A stretch of 64,000 bases of DNA, taken from positions 806,001 through 870,000 of the forward strand of contig NZ_BEWC01000002.1 in the NCBI RefSeq assembly GCF_003112575.1, read 5' to 3'. The DNA is from Streptomyces ardesiacus. Its GTDB lineage: Bacteria; Actinomycetota; Actinomycetes; Streptomycetales; Streptomycetaceae. The translations under genes and the position numbers were made by a program. Positions 8,502-17,600 of this stretch are shown here, piece by piece. Below the pieces are notes generated by a model. The model was not told the origin of the DNA and did not search any database. It worked only from the letters and a program-made list of their open reading frames with translations. Within the stretch, counting starts at the first letter, position 1, and every line of letters begins with the position of its first letter.

Positions 8502-9092
8502 TCACTTCAGCCGGTCACGGATCCGCTCCCGCATCGAGGCCATCGTGAACCCGCGCGGGTCCACCTTCCCCGGCTGCCACTCCAGGTGGCCGATGACGGA
8601 CCGCTCGTTCCAGCCGTGGTGGCGGCACACGGCCGCGGCGGCCCGCTCGATGGCCTCCAACTGGGCCTCCGGCCAGGGATCGGCGCCGTCGCCGAGGTTC
8701 TCGCACTCGAAGCCGTAGAAGTGGCGGTTGCCGTCGGTGCCGGCCTCGTTGTCCCGGGGCAGCGCCTTCTCCGCGATGACGGCGCGCAGCACGTCGTCGT
8801 CGCCGAGACCGGCGTGGTTGGCGCGGCCGTAGCCGACCAGGTGCACCGTGCCGTCCTTGGTGACGACCCCGTGGCACAGCGGGCCCGGCAGGTCCTCGTG
8901 GCCCTTGCGGCAGATGTCCACCGTCCGCTCGCTGCCCTCGGTGACCGTGTGGTGGATCATCACTCCGTGCACGGGGCCCCAGGGGCCCTTGTGGTTGCGG
9001 TTGTGATCCCGCCAGTCGCCCACCTCGACGACGGTGAGGCCCTCCGCCTTCAGTGCCTTGAGGAAGCTGCTCGCGGACATGGGTGAGGCCAT
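8502..9092 (-). CDS. N-acetylmuramoyl-L-alanine amidase (amidase_2 family)
   Basis: This 196-residue protein is nearly all amidase_2/PGRP domain. It cleaves the bond between N-acetylmuramic acid and L-alanine in peptidoglycan, using zinc. Candidate zinc and catalytic residues sit in GVMIHHTVTEG (N-terminal), in the HFYGFECEN strand, and in the C-terminal GHLEWQPGKVDP. The ATG start has AAGGAG at 6 bases. No Sec or Tat signal peptide and no cell-wall-binding domain can be seen, which is unusual for a wall hydrolase. It may be cytoplasmic (recycling), released by lysis, or phage/tailocin-like in origin. It lies upstream of the PLP enzyme gene on the same strand. Confidence 0.85.
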   Translation of the reverse strand: MASPMSASSFLKALKAEGLTVVEVGDWRDHNRNHKGPWGPVHGVMIHHTVTEGSERTVDICRKGHEDLPGPLCHGVVTKDGTVHLVGYGRANHAGLGDDDVLRAVIAEKALPRDNEAGTDGNRHFYGFECENLGDGADPWPEAQLEAIERAAAAVCRHHGWNERSVIGHLEWQPGKVDPRGFTMASMRERIRDRLK

Positions 9093-9432
9093 GGCCGACT
9101 CCTTCGCGCTGCGCGACGACCGCCCGGCGCGACCGTCTCGTACGGAGCTTGTACCGAAACGGAGCGTCGTCTATTGCTTGTTCGGCCCGTGTGCGAGCCG
9201 TTTCGGACAACCCCGTCCGGGCCAGGGGCGGCGGGGGGACGGGACGGGGCAGGCCCCGACGGAGCCGGACATGTCAGGGAGACACCGAACAAGCCCCCAT
9301 ATCTGCCCCGGCCGGACGTGATCCATTCCCGCTCTTTCGTGTAATAGCACCGGCACGCTCCGTGAGGAAGGGTGGTCCACGCACATCGATGCCGGGCGCA
9401 GTCGTCCGGCATGACCGGGAGGGCAATTCCTT
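9093..9432. other. Divergent intergenic region, amidase/eshA
   Basis: 340 bases without a credible gene. It must hold the eshA promoter and the amidase promoter. A GGGAGG ribosome site lies about 11 bases before the eshA ATG. I see no clear operator. Confidence 0.5.
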
Positions 9433-10839
9433 ATGTCGGTAGGCGAAGAGGTCCGCACCGAGCAGACCAGGCCGCAGCAGAGCCTGGGCACGGCGGCCGC
9501 GCGGAACCTGGCCACCACCACCAAGTCCGTTCCTCAGATGCAGGAGATCAGCTCGCGCTGGCTGCTGCGCACGCTCCCCTGGGTCGACATTCAGGGCGGC
9601 ACGTACCGGGTGAACCGGCGCCTGACCTTCGCCGTGGGCGACGGCCGCGTGACGTTCGTGAAGACCGGAGACCGCGTCGAGGTCATCCCCGCCGAGCTGG
9701 GCGAGCTGCCGGCCCTGCGTTCGTACGAGGACGACGAGGTCCTGTCGGAGCTGGCGCAGCGCTGTGAGCAGCGGGAGTTCGGCCCCGGTGAGGTCATCGC
9801 CTCGTTCGGGGGCCGGGCCGACGAGGTCTACCTGCTGGCGCACGGCAAGATCGAGAAGATCGGCACCGGACCCTACGGCGACGACGCGGTGCTCGGCGTC
9901 CTCGCCGACGGCGCCTACTTCGGCGACCAGGCGCTCCTGGACGGGGACGCCATCTGGGAGTACACCGCCCGCACGGTCACCGCCTGCACCGTCCTGGCAC
10001 TGCCCCGCCAGCAGGTGGAGCAGGTGGCGGAGCGGGCCGAGTCCCTGCGCGCGCACCTGGAACAGGCGCGCGCGATCCCGGAGCAGCGCACCAACAAGCA
10101 CGGTGAGAAGGAGATCGACCTCTCCGCCGGCCACAGCGGCGAGCCGGACATCCCGCACACCTTCGTCGACTACGAGGCCCGCCCCCGCGAGTACGAACTG
10201 AGCGTCGCCCAGACCGTGCTGCGCATCCACTCGCGCGTGGCCGACCTGTACAACCAGCCGATGAACCAGACCGAGCAGCAGATCCGGCTGACGGTCGAGG
10301 CGTTGAAGGAGCGCCAGGAGCACGAGCTCATCAACAACCGCGAGTTCGGCCTCCTGCACAACTGCGAGTACGACCAGCGCATCCAGCCGCACGACGGTGT
10401 GCCCGGCCCGGACGACCTCGACGAGCTGCTGAGCCGCCGGCGCGGCACCAAGCTGCTCCTCGCCCACCCGCGCGCCATCGCCGCCATCGGGCGCGAGCTG
10501 AACAAGCGCGGGCTCGTCCCCGAGACGATCGACGTCGGCGGGAACCGCATCCCGACCTGGCGCGGTGTGCCGATCTACCCGTGCAACAAGATCCCGGTCA
10601 CCGAGGCCCGTACGTCCTCGATCATCGCGATGCGTACCGGCGAGCAGGACCAGGGCGTCATCGGTCTGCGGGCCACCGGCATCCCGGACGAGATCGAGCC
10701 GAGTCTGTCGGTGCGCTTCATGGGCATCAACGAGCAGGCCATCATCAAGTACCTGGTCACGGCCTACTACTCGGCCGCGGTCCTCGTGCCCGACGCGCTC
10801 GGCGTCCTGGAGAACGTCGAGATCGGCCGCTGGCGGTGA
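9433..10839 (+). CDS. eshA: EshA, family 2B encapsulin shell protein with cNMP-binding-like domain
   Basis: This 468-residue protein matches EshA, known in streptomycetes as a large multimeric protein affecting antibiotic production and aerial growth, and now placed among family 2B encapsulins (HK97-fold nanocompartments). Residues 1-95 hold the N-arm and E-loop region. Residues about 100-205 are an inserted cyclic-nucleotide-binding-like domain ([20 protein letters not shown] ... [10 protein letters not shown]). Residues 255-468 form the P- and A-domains of the shell, ending [11 protein letters not shown]. In the phosphate-binding cassette the segment that normally carries RxA reads EYTARTV, so the canonical ligand Arg looks absent. 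The next gene encodes a probable cargo enzyme. The shell call is strong; the ligand and physiological role are open. Confidence 0.93.
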   Translation: MSVGEEVRTEQTRPQQSLGTAAARNLATTTKSVPQMQEISSRWLLRTLPWVDIQGGTYRVNRRLTFAVGDGRVTFVKTGDRVEVIPAELGELPALRSYEDDEVLSELAQRCEQREFGPGEVIASFGGRADEVYLLAHGKIEKIGTGPYGDDAVLGVLADGAYFGDQALLDGDAIWEYTARTVTACTVLALPRQQVEQVAERAESLRAHLEQARAIPEQRTNKHGEKEIDLSAGHSGEPDIPHTFVDYEARPREYELSVAQTVLRIHSRVADLYNQPMNQTEQQIRLTVEALKERQEHELINNREFGLLHNCEYDQRIQPHDGVPGPDDLDELLSRRRGTKLLLAHPRAIAAIGRELNKRGLVPETIDVGGNRIPTWRGVPIYPCNKIPVTEARTSSIIAMRTGEQDQGVIGLRATGIPDEIEPSLSVRFMGINEQAIIKYLVTAYYSAAVLVPDALGVLENVEIGRWR

Positions 10840-10924
10840 CGCCACAGTCCCCGACGCCGTGTTCCCGCCCTCACGGGCGGGTACACCCCAGGGGTACGGA
10901 CGGGCCCAGGGGGAAGGTGAGTCC

Positions 10925-12085
10925 ATGACGGAGAGCCGGCGCGGCGCCACGGCGACGCCCCTTTCCACCGGAGCGCCCGAAGGACACGGTCTCATCGGCG
11001 CACAGCGGGACAAGGAGCCGGGGGAACCGCCCGGGGGGCAGGGGCCGGTGGGGGCCGAAGGGCACGAAGCGGCGGTGCTCCTGCGGGAGTCACGGGCGTC
11101 GGTGGACCCCGAACTGCGCTCCGCCATCGCGTCGTTGCCCGATGCGATGCGCCGGATCGCGCTCTACCACTTCGGCTGGCAGCACGCGGACGGCACCCCC
11201 GCGGCGGGCAACGCGGGCAAGGCGATCCGCCCCGCACTCGTCCTCACCGCGGCGACCGCGCTCGGCGGGCCGGCGGCCCGTGCGGCGGCCGGCCGGGCCG
11301 CGGCGGCGGTGGAGCTGGTCCACAACTTCACGCTGCTGCACGACGACGTGATGGACCGGGACGCCACCCGGCGCCACCGGCCCACCGCGTGGACCGTGTT
11401 CGGCGACGCCGACGCGATCCTCGCCGGAGACGCCCTCCAGGCGCTCGCCCTGCGGCTGCTCGCCGCGGACCCCCACCCGGCGTCCGCGGCGGCCGCCGCC
11501 CGGCTCGCCGACTGCGTCATGGAGCTGTGCGAGGGTCAGCACGCGGACACGGCCATGGAAGGGCGCCCACCGCAGGGGGTCACCCTCGACGAGACGCTCA
11601 CCATGGCGGAGGCCAAGACGGGGGCCCTGCTGGGCTGCGCCTGTGCCCTCGGCGCGCTGTACGCGGGAGCCCCCGCGGAGGACGTCGAGGCCCTGGACGC
11701 CTTCGGCCGGGAGGCGGGGCTGGCCTTCCAGCTCATCGACGACGTCATCGGCATATGGGGCGACCCGCGCCACACCGGCAAGCCGGCCGGTGCGGACCTG
11801 GCCGCCCGCAAGAAGTCGCTGCCGGTGGTCGCCGCCCTCACCTCCGGCACTCCGGCCGCCGCCGAACTGGCCGAGTTGTACGCGGTGCCGTACGACCAGG
11901 ACAGGGAGGACCTGGAGCGCACCGCCCTGGTGGTGGAGCGGGCCGGCGGACGGGACTGGGCGCAGGCCCAGGCGGCCGACCGGATGGCGCGGGCCATGCA
12001 GGAGCTGGCCCGGGCCGTGCCCGACCCGGAGGCGGCGGGCGGCCTGCTCGCGCTGGCCGAGTTCGTCACCCGGCGCAGCACCTGA
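10925..12085 (+). CDS. Polyprenyl diphosphate synthase, probable encapsulin cargo
   Basis: This 386-residue protein is a trans-isoprenyl diphosphate synthase, condensing isopentenyl diphosphate with an allylic primer in the cytosol or inside the shell. The first Asp-rich motif DDVMD is at 140-144. The second reads DDVIG (272-276), with the last Asp replaced by Gly. The basic substrate site is KAIRP (99-103). The first 50 or so residues are rich in Gly, Pro, Ala and Glu with no predicted structure and precede the catalytic fold. Cargo of family 2 encapsulins typically carries such disordered N-terminal loading tails. The ATG has GGGGGAAGGTGAG just upstream. It is 85 bases from eshA and probably cotranscribed. 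Product chain length is unknown. Confidence 0.88.
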   Translation: MTESRRGATATPLSTGAPEGHGLIGAQRDKEPGEPPGGQGPVGAEGHEAAVLLRESRASVDPELRSAIASLPDAMRRIALYHFGWQHADGTPAAGNAGKAIRPALVLTAATALGGPAARAAAGRAAAAVELVHNFTLLHDDVMDRDATRRHRPTAWTVFGDADAILAGDALQALALRLLAADPHPASAAAAARLADCVMELCEGQHADTAMEGRPPQGVTLDETLTMAEAKTGALLGCACALGALYAGAPAEDVEALDAFGREAGLAFQLIDDVIGIWGDPRHTGKPAGADLAARKKSLPVVAALTSGTPAAAELAELYAVPYDQDREDLERTALVVERAGGRDWAQAQAADRMARAMQELARAVPDPEAAGGLLALAEFVTRRST

Positions 12086-12596
12086 CGGCCGCGCCGGCCG
12101 TGCAAGACCCCGGAGCCCGTGCAGGGCCGTACGGCACCTGACCGACGTACGGCCGCACCGCCGACGGCTCCGGTCGGGCGGGTCCCGCACTTCCCCACGG
12201 TGTGCGGGGCCCGCCTCCCTGTCTTCCCGTCGGGCAGGGCCTGGGCCCTGCCGCCGTACAGGCGAGCGAGGTTGACCCGAAGAGGCGGGTCAGGGTGTGG
12301 TGATCCGGACGGCAGGGCGAGGGGCTGGAGGGCGCGCTGATCGCGCGCTGATCGGCGGCGTACTCGACCGCCGCGACCGGGAGGGAGCGCCCGCCTGTCT
12401 GGAGGCGAGCAGCGCACGGGTCAGGGTGCCGTACGAACGCCTCGGCCTCGCGTGCACCGGCCGGGCCCTGAACCTGCCGGACGACCCCCGCAGGTGGCCG
12501 ATGCGGCGTGAGCCGCGGGCCCGGTAGAAGGCACTTCCCCAGACAACTACACATGGAGTACTGTGAGCGTAGTGGTCAAACGGAGGGGAGACCGGT
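12086..12596. other. Intergenic region after the encapsulin locus
   Basis: About 510 bases with no supported gene. Frames on both strands give Arg/Pro-rich peptides typical of GC-rich noncoding DNA. The last 60 bases carry the likely promoter and the GGGGAG ribosome site of the next gene. Confidence 0.5.
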
Positions 12597-13181
12597 TTGC
12601 GCAAGCTCACGTACTTCATCGCCTGCTCGATCGACGGCTTCATCGGCGGGCCGGACGGCGACGCGTCGTTCATGGTCTCGTTCGTCGACGAGGAGTTCAT
12701 GGAGTTCCTGAAGGCGGAGTATCCCGAGACGCTGCCGACGCACGGCCGTCGGCCGCTCGGCATCGACGACCTGCCGAACAAGCGCTTCGACACGATCATC
12801 CAGGGCCGGGCCAGCTACGACCTGGCCCTCAAGGAGGGCATCACCAGCCCCTACGCACACCTGCGCGAGTACGTCGCCTCGCGCACGCTCACGGAGTCGC
12901 CCGACCCGAATGTCGAGATCATCTCGACGGACCTGGTCGGCAGGGTCAGGGAGTTGAAGGCGGAGGACAGTGCCTTCGGCATCTACCTGTGCGGTGGGGC
13001 GGCCGTCGCCGGCGAACTGGTCGACGAGGTCGACGAACTGGTCATCAAGACCTACCCGGTGATCATCGGTACCGGCATGCCGATGTTCGCCTCCGGGTTC
13101 CAGGTCTCCGAGTTCGTGCCGGAGTCGGTGCGGACCTTCGGCAACGGCGTCGTGGTGCGGACGTACCGCCGCAAGCACTGA
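12597..13181 (+). CDS. Dihydrofolate reductase-family protein (RibD C-terminal-like)
   Basis: This 194-residue protein has the RibD C-terminal/dihydrofolate reductase-like fold. It begins RKLTYFIACSIDGFIGG, the usual first strand and substrate loop, and later has IYLCGGAAVAGELV, the NADPH-binding glycine motif. These stand-alone proteins are NADPH-dependent reductases of unknown substrate; true folate reductase or riboflavin-pathway activity is not implied. The start is TTG at 12597, placed by GGGGAG 8 bases upstream and by the conserved first strand. It is a single gene, ending at the strong hairpin at 13218-13250, which it shares with convergent sodN. Confidence 0.82.
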   Translation: MRKLTYFIACSIDGFIGGPDGDASFMVSFVDEEFMEFLKAEYPETLPTHGRRPLGIDDLPNKRFDTIIQGRASYDLALKEGITSPYAHLREYVASRTLTESPDPNVEIISTDLVGRVRELKAEDSAFGIYLCGGAAVAGELVDEVDELVIKTYPVIIGTGMPMFASGFQVSEFVPESVRTFGNGVVVRTYRRKH

Positions 13182-13217
13182 GCCGCCCTCCGACTCCGGT
13201 CCGGGGCGGCAACGCGG

Positions 13218-13250
13218 AAGGGGCCCGGCCGGGTGGCGGCCGGGCCCCTT
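13218..13250. terminator. Bidirectional terminator hairpin, reductase gene/sodN
   Basis: A perfect 14-bp GC-rich stem with a 5-nt loop lies between the ends of two convergent genes. It probably stops transcription from both sides. Confidence 0.8.
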
Positions 13251-13309
13251 CGGGCTCCCTTGCGGCCTGCGATGGTGCACCGATCGCCGGCCCCGGGTAC
13301 GGACCTTCG

Positions 13310-13705
13310 TCAGGCCTTCTTGGTCTCCCAGAAGATCTTGTCGATCTGGGCGATGTAGTCCAGGGCCTTCTGGCCGGTGGCCGGGTCCTTGGAGCCCTTG
13401 GCGGCCGACAGGGCCTTCAGGGTGTCGTTGACGAGCTGGTGCAGCTCCGGGTACTTCTCGAAGTGCGGCGGCTTGAAGTAGTCGCTCCACAGCACGGAGA
13501 CGTGGTGCTTCGCGAGCTCGGCGCGCTGCTCCTTGATGACCGTGGCGCGCGTCTGGAAGTGCGGGTCGTCGTTGCCGGCCATCTTCTCCTGGACGGCCTT
13601 CACCGACTCCGCCTCGATGCGGGCCTGGGCCGGGTCGTACACGCCGCAGGGCAGGTCGCAGTGGGCGCTGACCGTGACCTTGGGGGCAAACAGGCGGGAA
13701 AGCAT
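13310..13705 (-). CDS. sodN: Nickel superoxide dismutase
   Basis: This is a 131-residue precursor. Residues 1-14 (MLSRLFAPKVTVSA) are the pro-peptide removed by SodX. The mature enzyme begins HCDLPCGVYDPAQ, the nickel hook in which His1, Cys2 and Cys6 bind Ni. It converts superoxide to oxygen and hydrogen peroxide as a hexamer of four-helix bundles. Length and sequence are the family norm. GGAAGG precedes the ATG at good spacing. In S. coelicolor nickel raises sodN expression by way of Nur and a small RNA from sodF; I cannot see that control directly here. It is divergent from sodX. Confidence 0.97.
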   Translation of the reverse strand: MLSRLFAPKVTVSAHCDLPCGVYDPAQARIEAESVKAVQEKMAGNDDPHFQTRATVIKEQRAELAKHHVSVLWSDYFKPPHFEKYPELHQLVNDTLKALSAAKGSKDPATGQKALDYIAQIDKIFWETKKA

Positions 13706-13850
13706 GAAGCGTTCCTTCCTCGTGATCGTCTTCTCAGGGGGGACATTACTCCCTGGGAGGACCGATTTCGCGGGTGCCCCCGTGGGCTTAGGACAAAAGT
13801 CCGGGGTGAGACTGAGACTGGTGGAGGAAAGACCGGGGAGGTGCCGGGTG

Positions 13851-14285
13851 ATGCCGGAGCAAGTGTCGCAGGAGACCGAGCGCCCGAGAGGGGCGTTGCC
13901 CTTCGGGCCGGCCGAGGTGACCGGGCCGTCGATGGTGCCCACGCTGCACCACGGTGACGTGCTGCTCGTGCACTGGGGGGCGCGGGTCCGTCCGGGTGAC
14001 GTGGTGGTGCTGCGGCATCCCTTCCAGCAGGACCTGCTCGTGGTCAAGCGGGCGGCCGAACGGCGGGGGTCCGGCTGGTGGGTGCTCGGGGACAACGCGT
14101 TCGCGGGCGGGGACAGCACCGACTACGGCGTTGTCCCGCAGGACCTCGTCCTCGGCCGGGTCCGGTTCCGGTACCGGCCGAGGGCCGGTCAGCGGTCGCC
14201 GTTCGCCGTGGTCCGCTGGGCGCTGTCGGCGGTCAGGCCGGTGCCGGCCGACCGGTCCGCCTCCAGGCGCTTGCGGGCGCGGTAG
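13851..14285 (+). CDS. sodX: SodX, nickel-SOD maturation protease (signal peptidase-like)
   Basis: This 144-residue protein is of the S26 signal peptidase/S24-like type. The nucleophile Ser sits in GPSMVPTLHHGD and the general-base Lys in LVVKRAAE. It should remove the SodN pro-peptide so that His1 becomes free to bind nickel. Unlike true signal peptidases it has no N-terminal membrane anchor. The ATG at 13851 is preferred; the adjacent GTG at 13848 is an alternative. The last 97 bases overlap the 3' end of the CGNR-type gene on the other strand. Placement divergent to sodN is the usual arrangement. Confidence 0.9.
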   Translation: MPEQVSQETERPRGALPFGPAEVTGPSMVPTLHHGDVLLVHWGARVRPGDVVVLRHPFQQDLLVVKRAAERRGSGWWVLGDNAFAGGDSTDYGVVPQDLVLGRVRFRYRPRAGQRSPFAVVRWALSAVRPVPADRSASRRLRAR

Positions 14286-14818
14286 GCCGCCACGTTGGCG
14301 CGGGTCGCGCAGCGGTCGGAGCAGTAGCGCCGGGAGCGGTTGGTCGAGGTGTCCAGGTAGGCGTTGCGGCAGGGGGTCGCCTCGCACAGGCCCAGCCGGT
14401 CGACGCCGTACTCGGTGAGGTGGAAGGCCAGGCCCATCGCCGCGATGGCGGCGAAGCCGGCGGTCGCGTTGGAGGGGTGGTCCGCCAGGTGCATGTGCCA
14501 CAGCGGGCTGCCGTCCTCCGCGCGGTGGTCGTGGCCGGAGATCTGCGGGCTCACCGGGAATTCCAGGAGCAGGGAGTTCAGCAGGTCCACGGCGAGGGTC
14601 TCGTCGCCGCCGTCGGCCGCCTCGAAGACCGCGCGCAGCCGCCCCCGGACCGAGCGGAACCGCGTCACGTCGGCGTCGGAGGCGCGCCGGGCCGCCGACT
14701 GGTTGGCGCCGAAGAGTTCACGGACGGCCTCCACCGAGGTCAGGGAGTCCTGGCCCCGTGAGGGTTCCTCGGTGTTGACGAGACGTACGGCGTAATCCGA
14801 GTAATAGGCCAGTTCCAC
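14189..14818 (-). CDS. CGNR zinc-finger/ABATE domain transcription regulator
   Basis: This 209-residue protein has an N-terminal ABATE-type region starting ELAYYSDYAVRLVNTEEP, the putative stress-sensing domain. A C-terminal treble-clef finger follows: LCEATPCRNAYLDTSTNRSRRYCSDRCATRANVAAYR, a variant of CGNR in which CRNAYLD replaces the usual C..xFxD. It ends in a basic tail. Such proteins are thought to bind DNA or RNA and regulate nearby genes. The GTG start has AAGGA 6 bases upstream. The final 97 bases are antisense to the end of sodX. It is divergent from the methyltransferase gene, which it may control. Confidence 0.82.
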   Translation of the reverse strand: MELAYYSDYAVRLVNTEEPSRGQDSLTSVEAVRELFGANQSAARRASDADVTRFRSVRGRLRAVFEAADGGDETLAVDLLNSLLLEFPVSPQISGHDHRAEDGSPLWHMHLADHPSNATAGFAAIAAMGLAFHLTEYGVDRLGLCEATPCRNAYLDTSTNRSRRYCSDRCATRANVAAYRARKRLEADRSAGTGLTADSAQRTTANGDR

Positions 14819-14917
14819 TTGTAGTCCTTACGAAGGGGCTCTAGGGTCGTGCCTGCGGTCAGGTAATGGCTGATCGTGCTTACAGGGTATTACGTGACGC
14901 AGGTACGGAGGGGCTCG

Positions 14918-15748
14918 ATGACCGACGCGGACACCACGAACGCGGCCACCGGCACGACCACTGGCACGACTACCGGCACGACCGCCGGGACGCCCACGGC
15001 GGCCGGTGCCGACTGGCAGGCATGGCAGCGGAGCTGGGACCGGCAGCAGGAGTGGTACATGCCGGACCGCGAGGAACGGTTCCGGATCATGCTCGACATG
15101 GTCGAGGCACTCGTCGGCCCCGCGCCGCGCGTGCTCGACCTGGCCTGCGGCACCGGCACCATCACGGCCCGGCTGCTCGACCGGTTCCCGGAGGCCACCA
15201 GCACCGGCGTGGACCTCGACCCGGCGCTCCTCGCCATCGCCGAGGGCACCTTCGCGGGCGACGAGCGGGTCTCCTTCGTCGCCGCCGACCTCAAGGACCC
15301 CGACTGGCCGGCGACGCTGCCGTACGACGCGTACGACGCCGTGCTGACCGCCACGGCCCTGCACTGGTTCCACGCCGAACCCCTCGCGGATCTCTACGGT
15401 CGGGTCGCGGGGCTGGTCCGCGACGGTGGTGTCTTCATGAACGCGGACCACATGATCGACGACACGACGCCCCGGATCAACGCGGCCGAGCGCGCGCAGC
15501 GGCACGCGCGGATGGACGCCGCCAAGGAAGAGGGCGCCCTGGACTGGTCCGAGTGGTGGCAGCTCGCCGCCAAGGACCCGGTGCTCGCCGCTCCCACCGC
15601 CCGCCGCTTCGAGATCTACGGCGAACACGCCGACGGCGAGATGCCCTCGGCGGCGTGGCACGCGCGCGTCCTGCGGGAAAAGGGCTTCGGCGAGGCGCGC
15701 CCGGTGTGGTGCTCGCCCTCGGACACCCTGCTGCTGGCCGTGAAGTGA
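14918..15748 (+). CDS. Class I SAM-dependent methyltransferase
   Basis: This 276-residue protein has the Rossmann methyltransferase fold. Motif I is VLDLACGTGTI, an acidic residue ends strand 2 (GVDLDP), and ALHWFH is the usual motif IV position of small-molecule methyltransferases. Residues about 8-25 are a Thr/Gly repeat (GTTTGTTTGTTAGTP) encoded by near-identical DNA units; this is probably an unstructured tail that varies between strains. The start is the ATG at 14918 with GGAGGGG 5 bases upstream; a TTG/ATG further upstream is not needed. The substrate is not predictable. It ends at a strong hairpin and is convergent with the transporter operon. Confidence 0.85.
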   Translation: MTDADTTNAATGTTTGTTTGTTAGTPTAAGADWQAWQRSWDRQQEWYMPDREERFRIMLDMVEALVGPAPRVLDLACGTGTITARLLDRFPEATSTGVDLDPALLAIAEGTFAGDERVSFVAADLKDPDWPATLPYDAYDAVLTATALHWFHAEPLADLYGRVAGLVRDGGVFMNADHMIDDTTPRINAAERAQRHARMDAAKEEGALDWSEWWQLAAKDPVLAAPTARRFEIYGEHADGEMPSAAWHARVLREKGFGEARPVWCSPSDTLLLAVK

Positions 15749-15776
15749 GCCGTTGACGGCGAGGACGGCAGCCGGA

Positions 15777-15807
15777 AGGGGCGGTACGGGAGTCCCGTAC
15801 CGCCCCT
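15777..15807. terminator. Bidirectional terminator, methyltransferase/ABC transporter
   Basis: A perfect 14-bp stem with a 3-nt loop lies between two convergent genes. Confidence 0.8.
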
Positions 15808-15822
15808 GTGGTGGACGTGGTC

Positions 15823-16632
15823 TCAGAGGACCTTGGACAGGAACGCCTTCGTCCGGTCGTGCTGCGGGTCGGTCAGGACGTCGCGCGGGTTGCCGGACTC
15901 GACGACCACGCCGTCGTCCATGAAGACCAGGCTGTCGCCGACCTCGCGGGCGAAGCCCATCTCGTGGGTGACGACGACCATGGTCATGCCGGACTCGGCG
16001 AGGTCGCGCATGACGTCGAGGACGTCGCCGACCAGCTCGGGGTCGAGCGCCGAGGTCGGCTCGTCGAACAGCATCAGCTTCGGGTCCATCGCCAGGGCCC
16101 GCGCGATGGCGACGCGCTGCTGCTGGCCGCCGGAGAGCTGCGAGGGGTAGTTGCCGGCCTTGTCGCCAAGGCCCACCCGCTCCAGCAGGGCCCGCGCGCG
16201 GTCCCTGGCCTGGGCCTTGCCCACGCCCTTCACCTGCACCGGCGCCTCCATGACGTTCTCCAGGGCCGTCATGTGCGGGAAGAGGTTGAAGCGCTGGAAG
16301 ACCATGCCGATGTCCCGGCGCTTGAGGGCGACCTCGCTGTCCTTCAGCTCGTAGAGCCTGTCACCCTTCTGGCGGTAGCCGACCAGCTCGCCGTCGACGT
16401 ACAGCCGCCCGGCGTTGATCTTCTCCAGGTGGTTGATGCAGCGCAGGAACGTCGACTTGCCGGAGCCGGAGGGCCCGATGAGGCAGAACACCTCGCCCTG
16501 CTTCACCTCCAGGTCGATGCCCTTGAGGACCTCGACGGCGCCGAAGGACTTGTGGACGCCCTCCGCCTTGACCATGGGGACGGCGGAGTCCCGCACGCGG
16601 GCACCGTCCGTCCTGGCAAGCTTCCCGGTCAT
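15823..16632 (-). CDS. Amino-acid ABC transporter ATP-binding protein
   Basis: This 269-residue protein is the ATPase of a polar amino-acid uptake system (GlnQ/GluA type). Walker A is GPSGSGKST, the Q-loop lies in [13 protein letters not shown], the signature is LSGGQQQR, Walker B is [13 protein letters not shown], and the switch His is in VVVTHEMGF. It powers import through the permease encoded upstream. The ATG overlaps the permease stop codon by four bases (ATGA), a sign of translational coupling. It has about 17 extra N-terminal residues compared with typical GlnQ. It is the last gene of a three-gene operon in the order binding protein, permease, ATPase. Confidence 0.93.
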   Translation of the reverse strand: MTGKLARTDGARVRDSAVPMVKAEGVHKSFGAVEVLKGIDLEVKQGEVFCLIGPSGSGKSTFLRCINHLEKINAGRLYVDGELVGYRQKGDRLYELKDSEVALKRRDIGMVFQRFNLFPHMTALENVMEAPVQVKGVGKAQARDRARALLERVGLGDKAGNYPSQLSGGQQQRVAIARALAMDPKLMLFDEPTSALDPELVGDVLDVMRDLAESGMTMVVVTHEMGFAREVGDSLVFMDDGVVVESGNPRDVLTDPQHDRTKAFLSKVL

Positions 16633-17570
16633 GCCATGCCTCCCTTCGGGCGGCCGAGGGAGAACATGTTCGCCCTGACCTTCTGCCACGGCGTCGGCGG
16701 CAACTGGCGGCTGGAACCGCGGGCGTAGTACCGCTCCAGGTAGTACTGGCCGACGCTGAAGACCGAGGTCAGCAGCAGGTACCAGGCCGCGGCCAGGAAC
16801 AGCATCTCGGCCGGGGCGCCGGAGGTCTGGCCGATGTCCTGGGCGACCCGGAACAACTCGGCGTACTGGACGACCGACACCAGGGAGGTCGTCTTCAGCA
16901 TGTTGATGACCTCGTTGCCCGTCGGCGGCACGATGACGCGCATCGCCTGCGGGACCACGATCCGGCGCAGCGTCTTGGCGTGGCTCATGCCGAGCGCGTG
17001 CGCCGCCTCGGTCTGACCCTCGTCGACCGCGAGCAGACCGGCGCGGCAGATCTCCGCCATGTACGCGGCCTCGTTGAGGCCGAGGCCGAGCAGCGCCGTC
17101 AGGAACGGCGTCATGAAGTCCGACCACTCGTCGCGGTAGAACGGGCCGAGGTTGATGTACTCGAAGACCAGGCCCAGGTTGAACCAGACGACGAGCTGCA
17201 CCAGGACCGGCGTGCCGCGGAAGAACCAGATGTAGAACCACGCGAGGGACGAGGTCACGGGGTTCTTCGACAGCCGCATCACGGCCAGCAGGATGCCGCC
17301 GACGATACCGATCAGCATCGCGAGGACGGTGATCAGCAGCGTCTTGCCCATGCCGGTCAGGACGCGGTCGTCGAAGAAGTAGTCCGGGATCGCACCCCAG
17401 TTGATCTTGCCCTGGGAGAACGCGTACACGACCGCGGCCAGCAGCGCGATCGCGACGACCGCGGACACGTACCGCCCGTAGTGCCGGACCGGGATGGCCT
17501 TGATGGCCTCCGGACGGGTCGGCGGGGTGCCGGGCGGGCCGCCCGCCGTCTTCTCGATGTCAACAGTCAC
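16629..17570 (-). CDS. Amino-acid ABC transporter permease
   Basis: This 313-residue permease is of the HisM/GlnP type. After a cytoplasmic tail there are about five or six membrane helices. The EAA loop that docks with the ATPase is visible as [34 protein letters not shown] is the conserved sequence in this family's periplasm-facing part. Only one permease gene is present, so the transporter is probably a homodimer. The start is a GTG with AAAGG about 9 bases upstream. Lying 30 bases after the binding protein gene and overlapping the ATPase gene, it is clearly part of one operon. Confidence 0.92.
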   Translation of the reverse strand: MTVDIEKTAGGPPGTPPTRPEAIKAIPVRHYGRYVSAVVAIALLAAVVYAFSQGKINWGAIPDYFFDDRVLTGMGKTLLITVLAMLIGIVGGILLAVMRLSKNPVTSSLAWFYIWFFRGTPVLVQLVVWFNLGLVFEYINLGPFYRDEWSDFMTPFLTALLGLGLNEAAYMAEICRAGLLAVDEGQTEAAHALGMSHAKTLRRIVVPQAMRVIVPPTGNEVINMLKTTSLVSVVQYAELFRVAQDIGQTSGAPAEMLFLAAAWYLLLTSVFSVGQYYLERYYARGSSRQLPPTPWQKVRANMFSLGRPKGGMA

Positions 17571-17600
17571 GGATACTGCCTTTCAGCGCCCGCCGCCCGG

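Noticed and set aside
12066..12799. Two minus-strand frames (162 and 169 codons) in and beyond the gap after the polyprenyl synthase gene
   Set aside because: Arg/Pro-rich shadow-type sequence with no motifs. Both overlap real genes on the other strand.
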